NCBI RefSeq assembly: GCF_023898865.1
Contig: NZ_JAGSOV010000005.1
Location: forward strand, 1-64,000
Source of the DNA: Pseudonocardia humida
GTDB lineage: Bacteria; Actinomycetota; Actinomycetes; Mycobacteriales; Pseudonocardiaceae
DNA length: 64,000 nt
Direction: 5' to 3'
How positions within the stretch are numbered: the stretch's first letter is position 1; each line of letters opens with the position of its first letter. Shown here piece by piece: positions 42,606-51,197 of the stretch. The notes below the pieces were generated by a model. It had not been told where the DNA came from. It saw only the letters and a list, made by a program, of their open reading frames with translations, and ran no database searches. The translations under genes were made by a program, and so were the position numbers.

Positions 42606-42615
42606 GGTCGCCGCC

Positions 42616-43308
42616 CTAGCCCGCGGCCAGCGGCAGCGGCCGCTCGACGTCGGCCACGGGGCCGGGGTGCAGCGGCACCGCGCGCGGCCGGGAGGGCCGG
42701 CGCCGGGCGGGCACGACGACGCGCGGGCGCGCCTCGATCCCGGCCGGGCCGAAGCCCGTGCGTTCCAGCGCGGTGCGCAGCGTGCCCAGCACGCGGGCCC
42801 GGGTGGGTCCGATGCTGCCCACCGGCATCTCGGTGAGCTGGGAGACGACCGCGTAGTCGCCGTGCTGCTCGTAGAACAGGGCGTCGACCAGGCGACGGCG
42901 CCGCCCGCTGAGCGCGTCGACCGCGTCGCGGACGGCGCGGCCCGCCTCCTCGTCGAGGAAGACCGCCTCCGGGCCAGGGGTGGCCTCGACGATCTGGTCG
43001 GTGAGGATCTCGTCAGGCACCTCGCGCCGGGTGAGGGCGGGCAGCGCCAGGCACTCGCGGCGGGCCGTGGTGCGCAGCCAGCCGCCGAGGCGCTCTGGCT
43101 CGCGGACGGTGTCCAACCGCTCGACGGCGCGCAGCCAGGTGTTCTGGGTGGCGTCGGCGGCGTCGGCGTCCTGCAGCCGGAACGAGCCGACGACCCCGCG
43201 CACCAGCCCGCTGAACCGCGTCATGATCTCGGTCCAGGCGCGCTGGTCGCCGGCTCGCGCCGCGTCGACCAGCTCGGTGGTGCTGCGTTCGCTCCACGGC
43301 TGCGGCAT
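42616..43308 (-). CDS. ECF-type RNA polymerase sigma factor
   Basis: A 230-residue sigma-70-family protein. Region 2 is AWTEIMTRFSGLVRGVVGSF then DAADATQNTWLRAVERLD and LGGWLRTTARRECLALP; region 4 is LSGRRRRLVDALFYEQHGDY and GSIGPTRARVLGTLRTALE, which forms the -35-binding helix-turn-helix. A basic tail of about 40 residues follows. It lies upstream of the 167-residue protein and the papain-like gene on the same strand. No anti-sigma factor is encoded beside it, so control may be transcriptional or through the tail. Confidence 0.87.
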   Translation of the reverse strand: MPQPWSERSTTELVDAARAGDQRAWTEIMTRFSGLVRGVVGSFRLQDADAADATQNTWLRAVERLDTVREPERLGGWLRTTARRECLALPALTRREVPDEILTDQIVEATPGPEAVFLDEEAGRAVRDAVDALSGRRRRLVDALFYEQHGDYAVVSQLTEMPVGSIGPTRARVLGTLRTALERTGFGPAGIEARPRVVVPARRRPSRPRAVPLHPGPVADVERPLPLAAG

Positions 43309-43455
43309 GTCGGCGTGCTCCCCCCTCGGTCGTCACCGACCGTAGGGAGGACGGGCCCGGCACGGATTCCGGAGAAACCCCGGGATGATCCGCGGGTGCC
43401 CGCGCGGGCGACCCCGGGGTGCGCCGGGTGCCGCCCGCGCACCCGGCTCCGCGGG

Positions 43456-44508
43456 TCAGCTCAGGTGCCGGCCCAGGAGGCTGAGGTCGGCCGGGCCGAG
43501 CCGGTCGCGCGCGGTCTTGGCCTGGTGCCAGTACGGGTAGCGCAGGGGCTGCGCGCTGACCGCGTCGAGGCGGGCCACCTCGTCGTCGGTGAGGGCGAGC
43601 TCGGCGGCGGCGAGGTTGTCGGCGAGCTGCTCCTCGGTGCGCGCCCCGACGATCACCGAGGTGACGGCGGGCTTGGCGATGAGGTAGGCCAGCGCCACCC
43701 GGGCGGCGGACACGCCGCGGGCCTCGCCGATGGCCACCAGCTCCTCGATGGTGTCGTAGAGCTTGTCCTCGTCGTGCACGGGGGGCTCGTCCCAGTCGGT
43801 GAGGTGGCGGCTGCCCTCGGGGGCCTGCGCGCCGCGGCGGTACTTGCCCGAGAGCAGGCCACCGGCGATCGGGCTCCACACCAGGATGCCCAGGCCCTGG
43901 TCGATCGACAGCGGCACCAGCTCGTCCTCGGCGTCGCGGGCCTGCAGCGAGTAGTAGATCTGCTGGCTGGCGAACCGGGCGGTGCCGGTGCGCTCGGCGA
44001 CCCCGAGCGCCTTCATGAGCTGCCACGCCGCGTAGTTCGACGCGCCGATGTAGCGGACCTTGCCCGAGCGCACGAGCGCGTCGAGCGCGTCGAGGGTCTC
44101 CTCGAGCGGGGTCTGCCCGTCCCACTCGTGGACCTGGTAGAGGTCGATGTGGTCGGTGCCCAGCCGGCGCAGGCTGGCCTCGGCGGCCCGGATGACGTGG
44201 TGGCGGGAGAGCCCGGCGTCGTTCGGGCCCGCGCCCATCGGCATCCGCACCTTGGTGGCCACGAGCACCTCGTCGCGGTCGGCGCCCAGGGCCTGGCCCA
44301 GGATCTCCTCCGACAGCCCGGACGAGTACACGTCGGCGGTGTCGATGAGGTTGACCCCGGCGTCGCGGGCCAGCGCGATCTGCCGCCGCGCGTCCGCCAC
44401 GTCGATCTTGCCGACGACCTCGGCGAACCCCGTCCCGCCGAAGCCCATCGTGCCCAGGGTGATCGTCGAGACGCGCAGGCCGGACCTGCCCAGCTGTCGG
44501 TACTCCAT
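43456..44508 (-). CDS. aldo/keto reductase
   Basis: A 350-residue NADPH-dependent oxidoreductase of the YajO/YghZ-like group. The start MEYRQLGRSGLRVSTITLG, the tetrad residues in DTADVYSSGLSEE (Asp, Tyr), VATKVRMPMG (Lys) and YQVHEWD (His), and the cofactor loop VTSVIVGARTEEQLADNL are all present. The length is normal. ATG at 44508 is preferred over 44517. The physiological carbonyl substrate is unknown. It is followed by a free-standing SDR gene upstream on the same strand. Confidence 0.9.
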   Translation of the reverse strand: MEYRQLGRSGLRVSTITLGTMGFGGTGFAEVVGKIDVADARRQIALARDAGVNLIDTADVYSSGLSEEILGQALGADRDEVLVATKVRMPMGAGPNDAGLSRHHVIRAAEASLRRLGTDHIDLYQVHEWDGQTPLEETLDALDALVRSGKVRYIGASNYAAWQLMKALGVAERTGTARFASQQIYYSLQARDAEDELVPLSIDQGLGILVWSPIAGGLLSGKYRRGAQAPEGSRHLTDWDEPPVHDEDKLYDTIEELVAIGEARGVSAARVALAYLIAKPAVTSVIVGARTEEQLADNLAAAELALTDDEVARLDAVSAQPLRYPYWHQAKTARDRLGPADLSLLGRHLS

Positions 44509-44549
44509 GCCGGTCACCCTATGACCGCGGGCCGCGCCCCGCCCGCGGA

Positions 44550-45350
44550 TCAGTAGTGGATCACTCCCGGCTGCCCGCCGCCGACCGCGACGGCGTCGCC
44601 GTTGATCGCCACGCTGCGCGGCGAGGCCAGGAACGCCACCACGTCGGCGACCTCCTCGGCGGTGACCATCCGCCCGATCGTCGTGGACCGGCCGAACCGG
44701 GCCACGGCCTCCGCCTCGTCGACCCCGTCGCGCTCGGCCCGCTCGGCCACCATCGCCGGCGTGCGCTCGGTGACCGTCAGCCCCGGGTGCACGACGGTGG
44801 CGTTGACGCCGCTGGGCCCGAGCTCGGCGGCCAGCGCGGCGGTCATGGCGGCCACGGACACGTTGCGCACCGACCCGACCAGCGACGACGAGCTGCGCGC
44901 GTTCAGCCCGCTGATGCTGATGATCCGGCCCCAGCCCGCGGCGACCATGTGCGGCGCCACGGCACGGGCGCAGCGCAGGTAGCCCAGGACCTTGGTCTCG
45001 AACTGCTCGCGCATGACGTCGTCGCCGGTGGTGGCGGCCGACGCGGCCCCACCCACCGAGCCCGCCGGCGTGGCCGCGGCGTTGACCAGCACGTCCACCC
45101 CGCCGAACTCGGCCACCACCACCTCGACCGCCGTCCGCACCGAGGCGTCGTCGGCGGTGTCGGCGGGCACCGCGAGGACGCGGCGCCCGGAGCCCGCCAG
45201 CCGCTCGGCGGCGGCCCGCAGCGCGTCCGCGTCGCGCGCCACCACCGCCGCGTCCGCGCCCTCCGCGGTCAGCGCGGCCGCCACCGCGAAGCCGATCCCC
45301 CGGCTGCCACCCGTCACGATCGCGCGCTTGCCCGTCAGCCGTAGGTCCAT
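44550..45350 (-). CDS. short-chain dehydrogenase lacking the Tyr-Lys pair
   Basis: A 266-residue Rossmann protein. The cofactor site VTGGSRGIG, VNAAATPAGS (in place of NNAG) and the serine region IISISGLNARS are seen. Where the catalytic Tyr-x-x-x-Lys is expected, the sequence reads GSVRNVSVAAMTAALAAELG, so Tyr and Lys are replaced by residues around Arg-Asn. Related SDRs with this RN-type segment are known but poorly characterised. The fold is sound, and it may use a different acid-base pair or bind without catalysis. ATG at 45350 gives MDLRLTGKRAIVTGG. Confidence 0.82.
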   Translation of the reverse strand: MDLRLTGKRAIVTGGSRGIGFAVAAALTAEGADAAVVARDADALRAAAERLAGSGRRVLAVPADTADDASVRTAVEVVVAEFGGVDVLVNAAATPAGSVGGAASAATTGDDVMREQFETKVLGYLRCARAVAPHMVAAGWGRIISISGLNARSSSSLVGSVRNVSVAAMTAALAAELGPSGVNATVVHPGLTVTERTPAMVAERAERDGVDEAEAVARFGRSTTIGRMVTAEEVADVVAFLASPRSVAINGDAVAVGGGQPGVIHY

Positions 45351-45490
45351 GTCGATCAGTCTGCCCGCCCGTCCGGCACCACGACGCGGCGTGCCCGCCG
45401 TCACCCGTCAGTGGGTACTTCGCCCGGCGACGGGCCCCGTCCGGGGGTGTCCGCGTTTATCCGCACCGCCGACAGCCGATCGTCTTCCAT

Positions 45491-47842
45491 GTGACCACGA
45501 GGTCGCCCACCGCACTGGGCCCTGCTCGCGTCGCGGCGATCCTGGTGGGCTCCGTGGCCGCCCTGCTGGGCCCGGCGGCGGGCCTGCTGCTGGAGGGCCC
45601 GGCACTGGACGCCGTCGTCGACCTCGCCCTGCTGCTCTTCTCGACCACCGCCGCGCTGCTGTGCCTGCGCGCGGCCCGGCTGGCGAGCGGGCGCACGCGG
45701 CACGGCTGGGCGGCGATCGCGCTCGGCTGCGCGGCGTGGGCGGTGAGCCAGGCGCTGTGGAGCGCGTCGACCGCGGCGCTGGGCGCGACGCCGCCGCACC
45801 CGTCGCCGGTGGAGCTGGGGTTCATGGCCTTCCCCGTGGCCGCGGTCGTCGGCCTGCGGTGGATCACCGAGCCCGCCGCGGCCGAGGGTGGCAGCGCGTT
45901 GCGGCGGGCGCTGGACCGGCTCATGATCGCCTGCGCGCTCGCCCTGGTGACCTGGGTGACCGTGCTGGACACCGTCGTCGACGCGAGCACCGGCGAGGTG
46001 CTCGTCGACGGCCTGGCGCTCTACTACCCGCTGGCCGACGTCGTGCTGGTGACGGCGGCGGTGATCACGGTCGCCCGGCTGCGCCACGACATCGCGCGCC
46101 ACCTGCTGCTCGGCGGCGGCCTGGTGCTGATGGCGGTCACCGACCACGTGTTCGCCCACGAGCTGGCGGTCGGCTCGCCGCGCGGGACCACGGCGTTCGC
46201 GTGGGGGTGGTGGATCGCCTTCGCGATGGTCGGCGCGGCCGCGCTCGTCCCCGGCAGCGGCCGCCCGCCGGCGGGCGCTCGCCGAGCGGAGACGCTGCGG
46301 GTGCTGAACCAGCTGGCCCCCCACGTCCCGCTGGCGGCCGCGGCGGTGCTCGCCGCGGTCGACCTCGTCGTGGCCGTCGAGGACGACGCCGTGGCCGGGT
46401 TCCTGCTGGCGGCGCTCGTGCTGCTGGTGCTGGTGCGGCAGTACGCGATGCTGCGCGAGAACCTGGCGCTCGACGCGGCCGTGCGCCTGCGCGAGGAGCA
46501 GCTGCGCCACCAGGCCCTGCACGACCCGCTCACCGGGCTGCCCAACCGGGCGATGTTCCTCGACCGCCTCGCGCGGGCGCTCGACCTGGCCCGCCGCGAG
46601 GGGCGCGCGGTGTCGGTCGCGTTCCTCGACCTGGACGGCTTCAAGGCGGTCAACGACGCCCTGGGCCACGCGGCCGGCGACGCGCTGCTGGTGCGGGTGG
46701 CCGAGCGGCTGCGCGGGGCGGTCCGCCGGACCGACGCGCTGGCCCGCCTGGGCGGCGACGAGTTCGCGGTGCTGGTCGAGGACGGCGACCCGGCGCGGGC
46801 GGCCGCGGGGTTGGTCGAGGCGCTGCGGACGCCCTTCGCGCTGGCGGAGCGCACGGTCGCGGTCTCGACCAGCGTCGGGGTGGCGACGGCGGAGCCGGAC
46901 GGCCCGGACGACCTGCGGGCCCCGAACCTGCTGCACCGCGCCGACGTGGCGATGTACGCGGCCAAGACCGCGGGCCGGGGCCGCGTGCGGGTGCACTCCC
47001 CCGCGCTCGACCTCGCCCGCCGCGACGACCGGCCGCCGCTCGAACGGGCCTTCGCCCGCGCGCTGTCCGCGGGCGAGGTGCGCGCCGACTTCCAACCCGT
47101 CGTCGACCCCGTGACCGGACGGATCGCCGCGCTGGAGGCGCTGGCCCGGTGGACCCACGACGGCGTCGACGTGCCGCCTGCGACGTTCATCCCGATCTGC
47201 GCCCGGGCCGGGCTGCACCACCAGCTCACCGCGGCGGTGCTGGAGCAGTCCTGCGCCCGGCTGGCCGGGTGGAACGCCGCGCTGGGGCACCGGCGGCTGC
47301 GGGTGGCCGTCAACGTCGACCCCACCGAGTTCTCCGACCCCGCGCTGGTGGAGCGGGTGGTCGGGCTGCTCGAACGGCACCGGCTGGCCCCGGCCCAGCT
47401 GGCCCTGGAGATGACCGAGATCGCCTTCGGCAACCGGCCCGACACCGTGCTGGAGGTGATCCACCGGCTGCGAGGGCTGGGCGTGCGCCTGGCCCTGGAC
47501 GACTTCGGCACCGGCTACAGCACCCTGGCCCGGCTGCTGGCCACACCGGTGGACACGGTCAAGATCGACCGGGTGTTCGTCACCGACGTCGACCACGACG
47601 ACCGCCAGCGCGCCTTCCTGGCCGCGCTGCTGGAGCTGGCCCGCGCGCTGGGGATGCGGACCGTGGCCGAGGGCGTCGAGCGGCCGGGCCAGCTGCGCGA
47701 GCTGCGCGCGCTGCGCTGCGACCTCGTGCAGGGCCACTTCATCGCCCGCCCCGCCGACGCCGCCACCACGACCGGGCTGCTGCTCGCCGGGCGACCGCTG
47801 CTGGGCCCCGAACTGCTCGACCCCACCCCCAGCCCGGCCTGA
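45491..47842 (+). CDS. membrane GGDEF-EAL protein (cyclic di-GMP turnover)
   Basis: A 783-residue protein. About eight or nine membrane helices (residues 10-320) form a sensor without a known domain name. A GGDEF domain (about 350-505) has an intact RLGGDEFAVL and an inhibitory-site RRTD five residues before it, so cyclic di-GMP synthesis with product inhibition is possible. An EAL domain (about 520-770) keeps LEALARW, EMTE, DDFGTGYSTL and AEGVE, so hydrolysis is also possible. Both activities may be switched by the membrane part. It starts with GTG at 45491, divergent from the SDR gene. Confidence 0.92.
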   Translation: MTTRSPTALGPARVAAILVGSVAALLGPAAGLLLEGPALDAVVDLALLLFSTTAALLCLRAARLASGRTRHGWAAIALGCAAWAVSQALWSASTAALGATPPHPSPVELGFMAFPVAAVVGLRWITEPAAAEGGSALRRALDRLMIACALALVTWVTVLDTVVDASTGEVLVDGLALYYPLADVVLVTAAVITVARLRHDIARHLLLGGGLVLMAVTDHVFAHELAVGSPRGTTAFAWGWWIAFAMVGAAALVPGSGRPPAGARRAETLRVLNQLAPHVPLAAAAVLAAVDLVVAVEDDAVAGFLLAALVLLVLVRQYAMLRENLALDAAVRLREEQLRHQALHDPLTGLPNRAMFLDRLARALDLARREGRAVSVAFLDLDGFKAVNDALGHAAGDALLVRVAERLRGAVRRTDALARLGGDEFAVLVEDGDPARAAAGLVEALRTPFALAERTVAVSTSVGVATAEPDGPDDLRAPNLLHRADVAMYAAKTAGRGRVRVHSPALDLARRDDRPPLERAFARALSAGEVRADFQPVVDPVTGRIAALEALARWTHDGVDVPPATFIPICARAGLHHQLTAAVLEQSCARLAGWNAALGHRRLRVAVNVDPTEFSDPALVERVVGLLERHRLAPAQLALEMTEIAFGNRPDTVLEVIHRLRGLGVRLALDDFGTGYSTLARLLATPVDTVKIDRVFVTDVDHDDRQRAFLAALLELARALGMRTVAEGVERPGQLRELRALRCDLVQGHFIARPADAATTTGLLLAGRPLLGPELLDPTPSPA

Positions 47843-47851
47843 TCGCGCCGC

Positions 47852-48418
47852 TCAGCGGCGCCCGGGAGCCGGCAGCGGCCCGAACAGCTCGACGAGCTCC
47901 TCGAACCGCACGAGCACCGCGGCGAGCGTCAACCCGGCCACCACCCCGACGAGCACCCCGACGACCGGCGGGAGCGCGCCCGGCGCCGGTGGCCCCGCGT
48001 CGAGCAGCCCGGCCACTCCGCCGGCCAGCGCCACGGCGCCCAGCACGGCGTTGCGCACCACGTGCACGCGCCCGAGGGGCCGGCGGGCCGCGCCGAAGCA
48101 CCGGCACGGCTCGGCCAGGCCCCGGCGCACCGTGCGCACGATGCCGCCGGTCAGCACGGCGAGCAGGGCCAGCGCGAGCGCGGACCCCGGCCAGGACGGG
48201 CCGGGCAGGCACATCGCGACCACCACGGCCGCCTCGGCCAGCACGGTCGCCCCGGCCACGGCGGCGGCGGTGCGCGGCCCGGCCAGCCGCATCCGCACCA
48301 GCGAGGCGCCGAACTCGGTGAACGCGGCCCGGTCGCGCACCTTGCCCGCCACCGATACGGCGAAGACCGCGCCCAGCGCGACGCGGCAGCACAAGACGAC
48401 CATCGGCAGCGCACTCAC
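47852..48418 (-). CDS. MauE-like redox-associated membrane protein
   Basis: A 188-residue membrane protein of the MauE/DoxX redox group. Four helices are seen: about 5-25 (CCRVALGAVFAVSVAGKV), 55-75, 80-100 and 135-160. Cysteines occur in the first helix (VVLCCRVA) and in the loop EPCRCFGAARRPLG, the pattern in MauE proteins that pass electrons to or from periplasmic thioredoxins. GTG at 48418 overlaps the stop of the SARP gene in GTGA. With the TlpA-like gene at 50608 it probably serves disulfide chemistry on the Cys-rich peptide. Confidence 0.83.
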   Translation of the reverse strand: MSALPMVVLCCRVALGAVFAVSVAGKVRDRAAFTEFGASLVRMRLAGPRTAAAVAGATVLAEAAVVVAMCLPGPSWPGSALALALLAVLTGGIVRTVRRGLAEPCRCFGAARRPLGRVHVVRNAVLGAVALAGGVAGLLDAGPPAPGALPPVVGVLVGVVAGLTLAAVLVRFEELVELFGPLPAPGRR

Positions 48419-50001
48419 CACGCACCCGCCCGGCCGTCCGGGCGGGCCAGCACGAGCAGCTCGTCGCTGACCCCGAGCAGGGTCGGCTCGCCCTCCAGCT
48501 CGCGCAGCGCGTCGAGCAGCCGGGCGGTTCGCGGCCCGTCGGCCAGGATGCGGTCGAGCCCGTGCACCGCCCAGGCCGGGCCCTCCAGCGCGACGACCCG
48601 GTCGAGCCGGAGCCCGGCCTCGGCGAGCTCGCCGGCCAGCTCGTCGGGGCGGTGGCGGTGCCCGGCGGCGGGCCCGCGGTCGACGCAGCCGCGCCAGGAC
48701 GGCACCCGCGGCCCGTGCGCCGCGCCGGGCGGGTCGTCCTCGACGCCGCCGCGCAGCAGGCCGTCCAGCGTCGCGGCGACCCGGTTGACGGTGGCCGCGA
48801 CCACCACGCCGTCGGGGCGCAGCCGGCGCGCGGCCCGCCGCCAGGCGCGCACCCTGGCCGCCCGCTCCGCGCCGTGGCGGCGCGGGTCGAGCATGAGCAC
48901 CCCGTCGAAGCCGCCCGCCGGGCCCGGGGGCTCCGGGCGCGCCCCGGCGACGTGGACCGAGTACCCCGCCCCGGCCAGCGGCCCGGCGAACCGCCCCGCG
49001 TCCTCGCCGAGGTCGAGCAGTGCCGCCGGGGCCCGGGGCAGCATCCGGACCAGCACGTCCCAGGTGCGCAGGCCCCGCAGCCGCACCGACGCCGGCCGGC
49101 GCCCCGGCCCGGCCCGCTCCGAGCGGTGCGGCTCGGGACGGTGCGGCTCGAGACGGTGCGGGAGGGACCGCGGGTGCGCCGGTCGGCTGGCCACCACCGG
49201 CGCGGGCCGCGCGGGCGGGGGCGGGGCGTCGTCGTGCAGCAGCGCCAGGTGGGCCGCGGCCAGCTCGGGGCACGGGTCGACGCCGAGCTCGCCCGCGAGG
49301 TCCTGGCGGACCCGCTCGAAGGCGGCGAAGGCGGCGTCGCGGCGCCCGACCGCCCGGTAGGCGCGCAGCAGCCGGGCCTGGACGCGCTCGTCGAGCGGGC
49401 AGTCCCTGGCCTGCTCCTCCAGCACCGGCAGCACCTCGTCCACGCAGCCGCGCTCCAGCGCCGCGTCGACGTACCAGGACAGCACCGCGTGCCACTCGGC
49501 GACCAGGGTGAGCAGGCGCGGGTGCCCGAGCAGCAGGGGCAGGTCCGGCGCCGGCGGACGCCACATCCGCACGGCCTCCCCCGCCGCCAACCAGAACCGC
49601 GTGCGGTCACCGGTGCCGCGGGCCCCGCGGGCCTGGGTCACCAGCGCGCGGAAGCGCAGCGCGTCGACCTCGGCCGGCCCCACCCGCAGCGCGTAGGCCG
49701 CCCCGAGCGCGGGCAGCAGCGCGCTGGCCGAGCGGCTGGGCCGGTCGGGCTCGAACACCTGGCGCAGGTGCTTGACGTGGGTCTGGATGATGTTGGTGGC
49801 GCGCGGCGGGCAGCCTTCGGGCCACAGCGCGGCGGTCAGCTCGTCGCGGGTGACCGGGTGCCCGCCGGCCAGCGCCAGCACCGCCAGCACCGCCCGGCGC
49901 TGCGGCGGCCCGGCGTCCAGCTCCGCGTCGCGGGCGGCCCGGACGGCACCGAGAAGTTGTATGCGCAACGGCACGGCTCGCTGACCCATTTCCTCCCACA
50001 T
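48415..50001 (-). CDS. SARP-type regulator fused to a methyltransferase-like domain
   Basis: A 528-residue protein. The N-terminus (about 10-100) is an OmpR-like winged helix of SARP regulators (AVLAVLALAGGHPVTRDELT, ATNIIQTHVKHLRQVFEP); about 105-255 is a BTAD helical domain (LPVLEEQARDCPLDERVQAR). After a Pro/His/Arg linker, about 310-528 resembles a class I SAM methyltransferase: LLDLGEDAGRFAGPLAGAGY as motif I, HRPDELAGELAEAGL, and a final LLGVSDELLVLARP strand. Motif I lacks the usual glycines, so activity is doubtful and it may be a SAM sensor. It is divergent from the Cys-rich peptide gene, which it likely activates. Start ATG 50001 or 49989 is uncertain. Confidence 0.82.
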   Translation of the reverse strand: MWEEMGQRAVPLRIQLLGAVRAARDAELDAGPPQRRAVLAVLALAGGHPVTRDELTAALWPEGCPPRATNIIQTHVKHLRQVFEPDRPSRSASALLPALGAAYALRVGPAEVDALRFRALVTQARGARGTGDRTRFWLAAGEAVRMWRPPAPDLPLLLGHPRLLTLVAEWHAVLSWYVDAALERGCVDEVLPVLEEQARDCPLDERVQARLLRAYRAVGRRDAAFAAFERVRQDLAGELGVDPCPELAAAHLALLHDDAPPPPARPAPVVASRPAHPRSLPHRLEPHRPEPHRSERAGPGRRPASVRLRGLRTWDVLVRMLPRAPAALLDLGEDAGRFAGPLAGAGYSVHVAGARPEPPGPAGGFDGVLMLDPRRHGAERAARVRAWRRAARRLRPDGVVVAATVNRVAATLDGLLRGGVEDDPPGAAHGPRVPSWRGCVDRGPAAGHRHRPDELAGELAEAGLRLDRVVALEGPAWAVHGLDRILADGPRTARLLDALRELEGEPTLLGVSDELLVLARPDGRAGAW

Positions 50002-50093
50002 CCGCCCCGAATCGGACGTTTCCGGTCGCGGGAATGAATGCCCCACCGCCACCGCGCCGTTCAGTTTGCCCACAACCGGCGACCAATGCCAAG

Positions 50094-50126
50094 CCGTTGT
50101 GGAACGGCACCCGCGCACGCTATAAA
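50094..50126 (+). promoter_or_regulatory. promoter of the Cys-rich peptide operon
   Basis: TTGTGG (50097-50102) and TATAAA (50121-50126) are 18 bases apart, one of the best sigma-70-type promoters in the window. The inverted repeat CCGTT-GTGG-AACGG (50094-50107) overlaps the -35 box, where a SARP activator could bind. The rest of 50002-50331 has no convincing gene; it would be a 5' leader of about 200 bases rich in GCCGCC and GCGCCAT words. Confidence 0.6.
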
Positions 50127-50331
50127 GCGCCCCCACGCGACCATGACCTGGCAGCCCGCCGCCATTCACGCCGCCTATTGCCGCCATCCGCGCCATCGAC
50201 CTGCCGCCGTGCGGCGCCATTGCCCGGCGCACGGCTCCTCGAACTCCCCCGGACCGGACGTCCAGTCCGCGTCCAGTCGCCCTTCAACCGGTCGCCCGAT
50301 CATTCGCCGTGCCACTCGAAAGGAGACGAAC

Positions 50332-50526
50332 GTGAAGAGAACCATAAATTCGCTCGGTGACCGGCTGCTCGGCAGGCTCGTGCCGCGGGTGAGCGCGGCC
50401 GCCGAGCCCTGCGGGCCGTTGGACGCCCGCTACTGCGGCTGCGCGGGCAACTGGACCTACGAGCGGCTCTGCTGTCGCTACAGCGGGTCCTGCTACCCCT
50501 GCCGGCGGGCCTACCAGGGCTGCTGA
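50332..50526 (+). CDS. eight-cysteine secreted peptide precursor (RiPP/bacteriocin-like candidate)
   Basis: A 64-residue ORF with an ideal ribosome binding site (AAAGGAGACGAAC before GTG at 50332). Residues 1-24 form a leader with an amphipathic part (SLGDRLLGRLVPRV) that ends SAAA, a good signal-peptidase-type cleavage site. The 40-residue rest begins EPCG and has eight Cys at 27, 35, 37, 47, 48, 54, 57 and 64, one Trp and five Tyr. An even Cys number and redox neighbours suggest four disulfides. It is followed by a perfect hairpin, then thioredoxin, ABC exporter and S26 peptidase genes. No known peptide family is recognised. Confidence 0.8.
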   Translation: MKRTINSLGDRLLGRLVPRVSAAAEPCGPLDARYCGCAGNWTYERLCCRYSGSCYPCRRAYQGC

Positions 50527-50532
50527 CCCCCT

Positions 50533-50564
50533 CCGGTCGGGCGGTGGCGTCGCCGCCCGACCGG
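50533..50564 (+). terminator. attenuator-type hairpin after the peptide gene
   Basis: CCGGTCGGGCGG (50533-50544) pairs perfectly with CCGCCCGACCGG (50553-50564). Partial termination here would give a high ratio of peptide mRNA to export-gene mRNA, as is common in peptide-biosynthesis operons. Confidence 0.65.
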
Positions 50565-50607
50565 CCGCCGCCCCGACCCACGCCAGCCCCGGAAAGGGAG
50601 CCCAGCC

Positions 50608-51165
50608 ATGCTCTACCTGACCATCGCGGTCGTCCTCGTCGGCGCCCTCTGCGTGCTCGACCTGCTGCTGACCCTCGGCGTCGTCCGCCGCCTGCGCGAG
50701 CACACCGAACTGCTCTCCGCCCCGCGGACGGACATGTCCTCCGACGTCATCGCGGCCGGGCGACGCCCCGCCGCCTTCACCGCGGCCGACGCCGACGGCG
50801 TCCCGGTCGGGCTCGACGACCTCGCCGCGGACGCCCTGCTGGGCTTCTTCACCCCGAGCTGCCCGGCCTGCACGGAGCGCCTGCCCGACTTCCTCGCCCT
50901 GGCCGCGCGGGTGCCCGGCGGCCGCGACAAGGTCGTCGCGGTGGTCGCCGGGGGGCTCGGCCCGGACGGCTCCGTCGCGGGCGAGGCCGCCGACCTGGTC
51001 GCCCGGCTCGGCGGGGTCGCCCGCGTGCTCCCCGAGGCGCACGACGGCCCGGTCTCGGCGGCCTTCCAGGTCGTCGCCTACCCCTCGTGGGTGCTGATGG
51101 ACGGGGCGGAGGTCGGGGCGAGCGCGGTCGGGATGGACCGGCTGCCCAGCCCGGTCCCGGCCTGA
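50608..51165 (+). CDS. TlpA/MauD-type membrane-anchored thioredoxin
   Basis: A 185-residue protein with one N-terminal membrane helix (LYLTIAVVLVGALCVLDLLL) and an outer thioredoxin-like domain whose active site is FFTPSCPACTERLPDF (CPAC, Cys about 90 and 93). The cis-Pro loop is VVAYPSWVLM. Homologues such as MauD help form or reshuffle disulfides in secreted, Cys-rich subunits. Here the substrate is most likely the eight-cysteine peptide. ATG at 50608 follows GGAAAGGGAGCCC. Confidence 0.87.
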   Translation: MLYLTIAVVLVGALCVLDLLLTLGVVRRLREHTELLSAPRTDMSSDVIAAGRRPAAFTAADADGVPVGLDDLAADALLGFFTPSCPACTERLPDFLALAARVPGGRDKVVAVVAGGLGPDGSVAGEAADLVARLGGVARVLPEAHDGPVSAAFQVVAYPSWVLMDGAEVGASAVGMDRLPSPVPA

Positions 51166-51197
51166 CCCGGACCGGGCGCCCGGAGAGGCGGACGACC

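Noticed and set aside
47852..51165. Methylamine dehydrogenase maturation locus
   Set aside because: MauE- and MauD-like genes are present, but no large or small dehydrogenase subunit is encoded; the only Cys-rich product is the 64-residue peptide.
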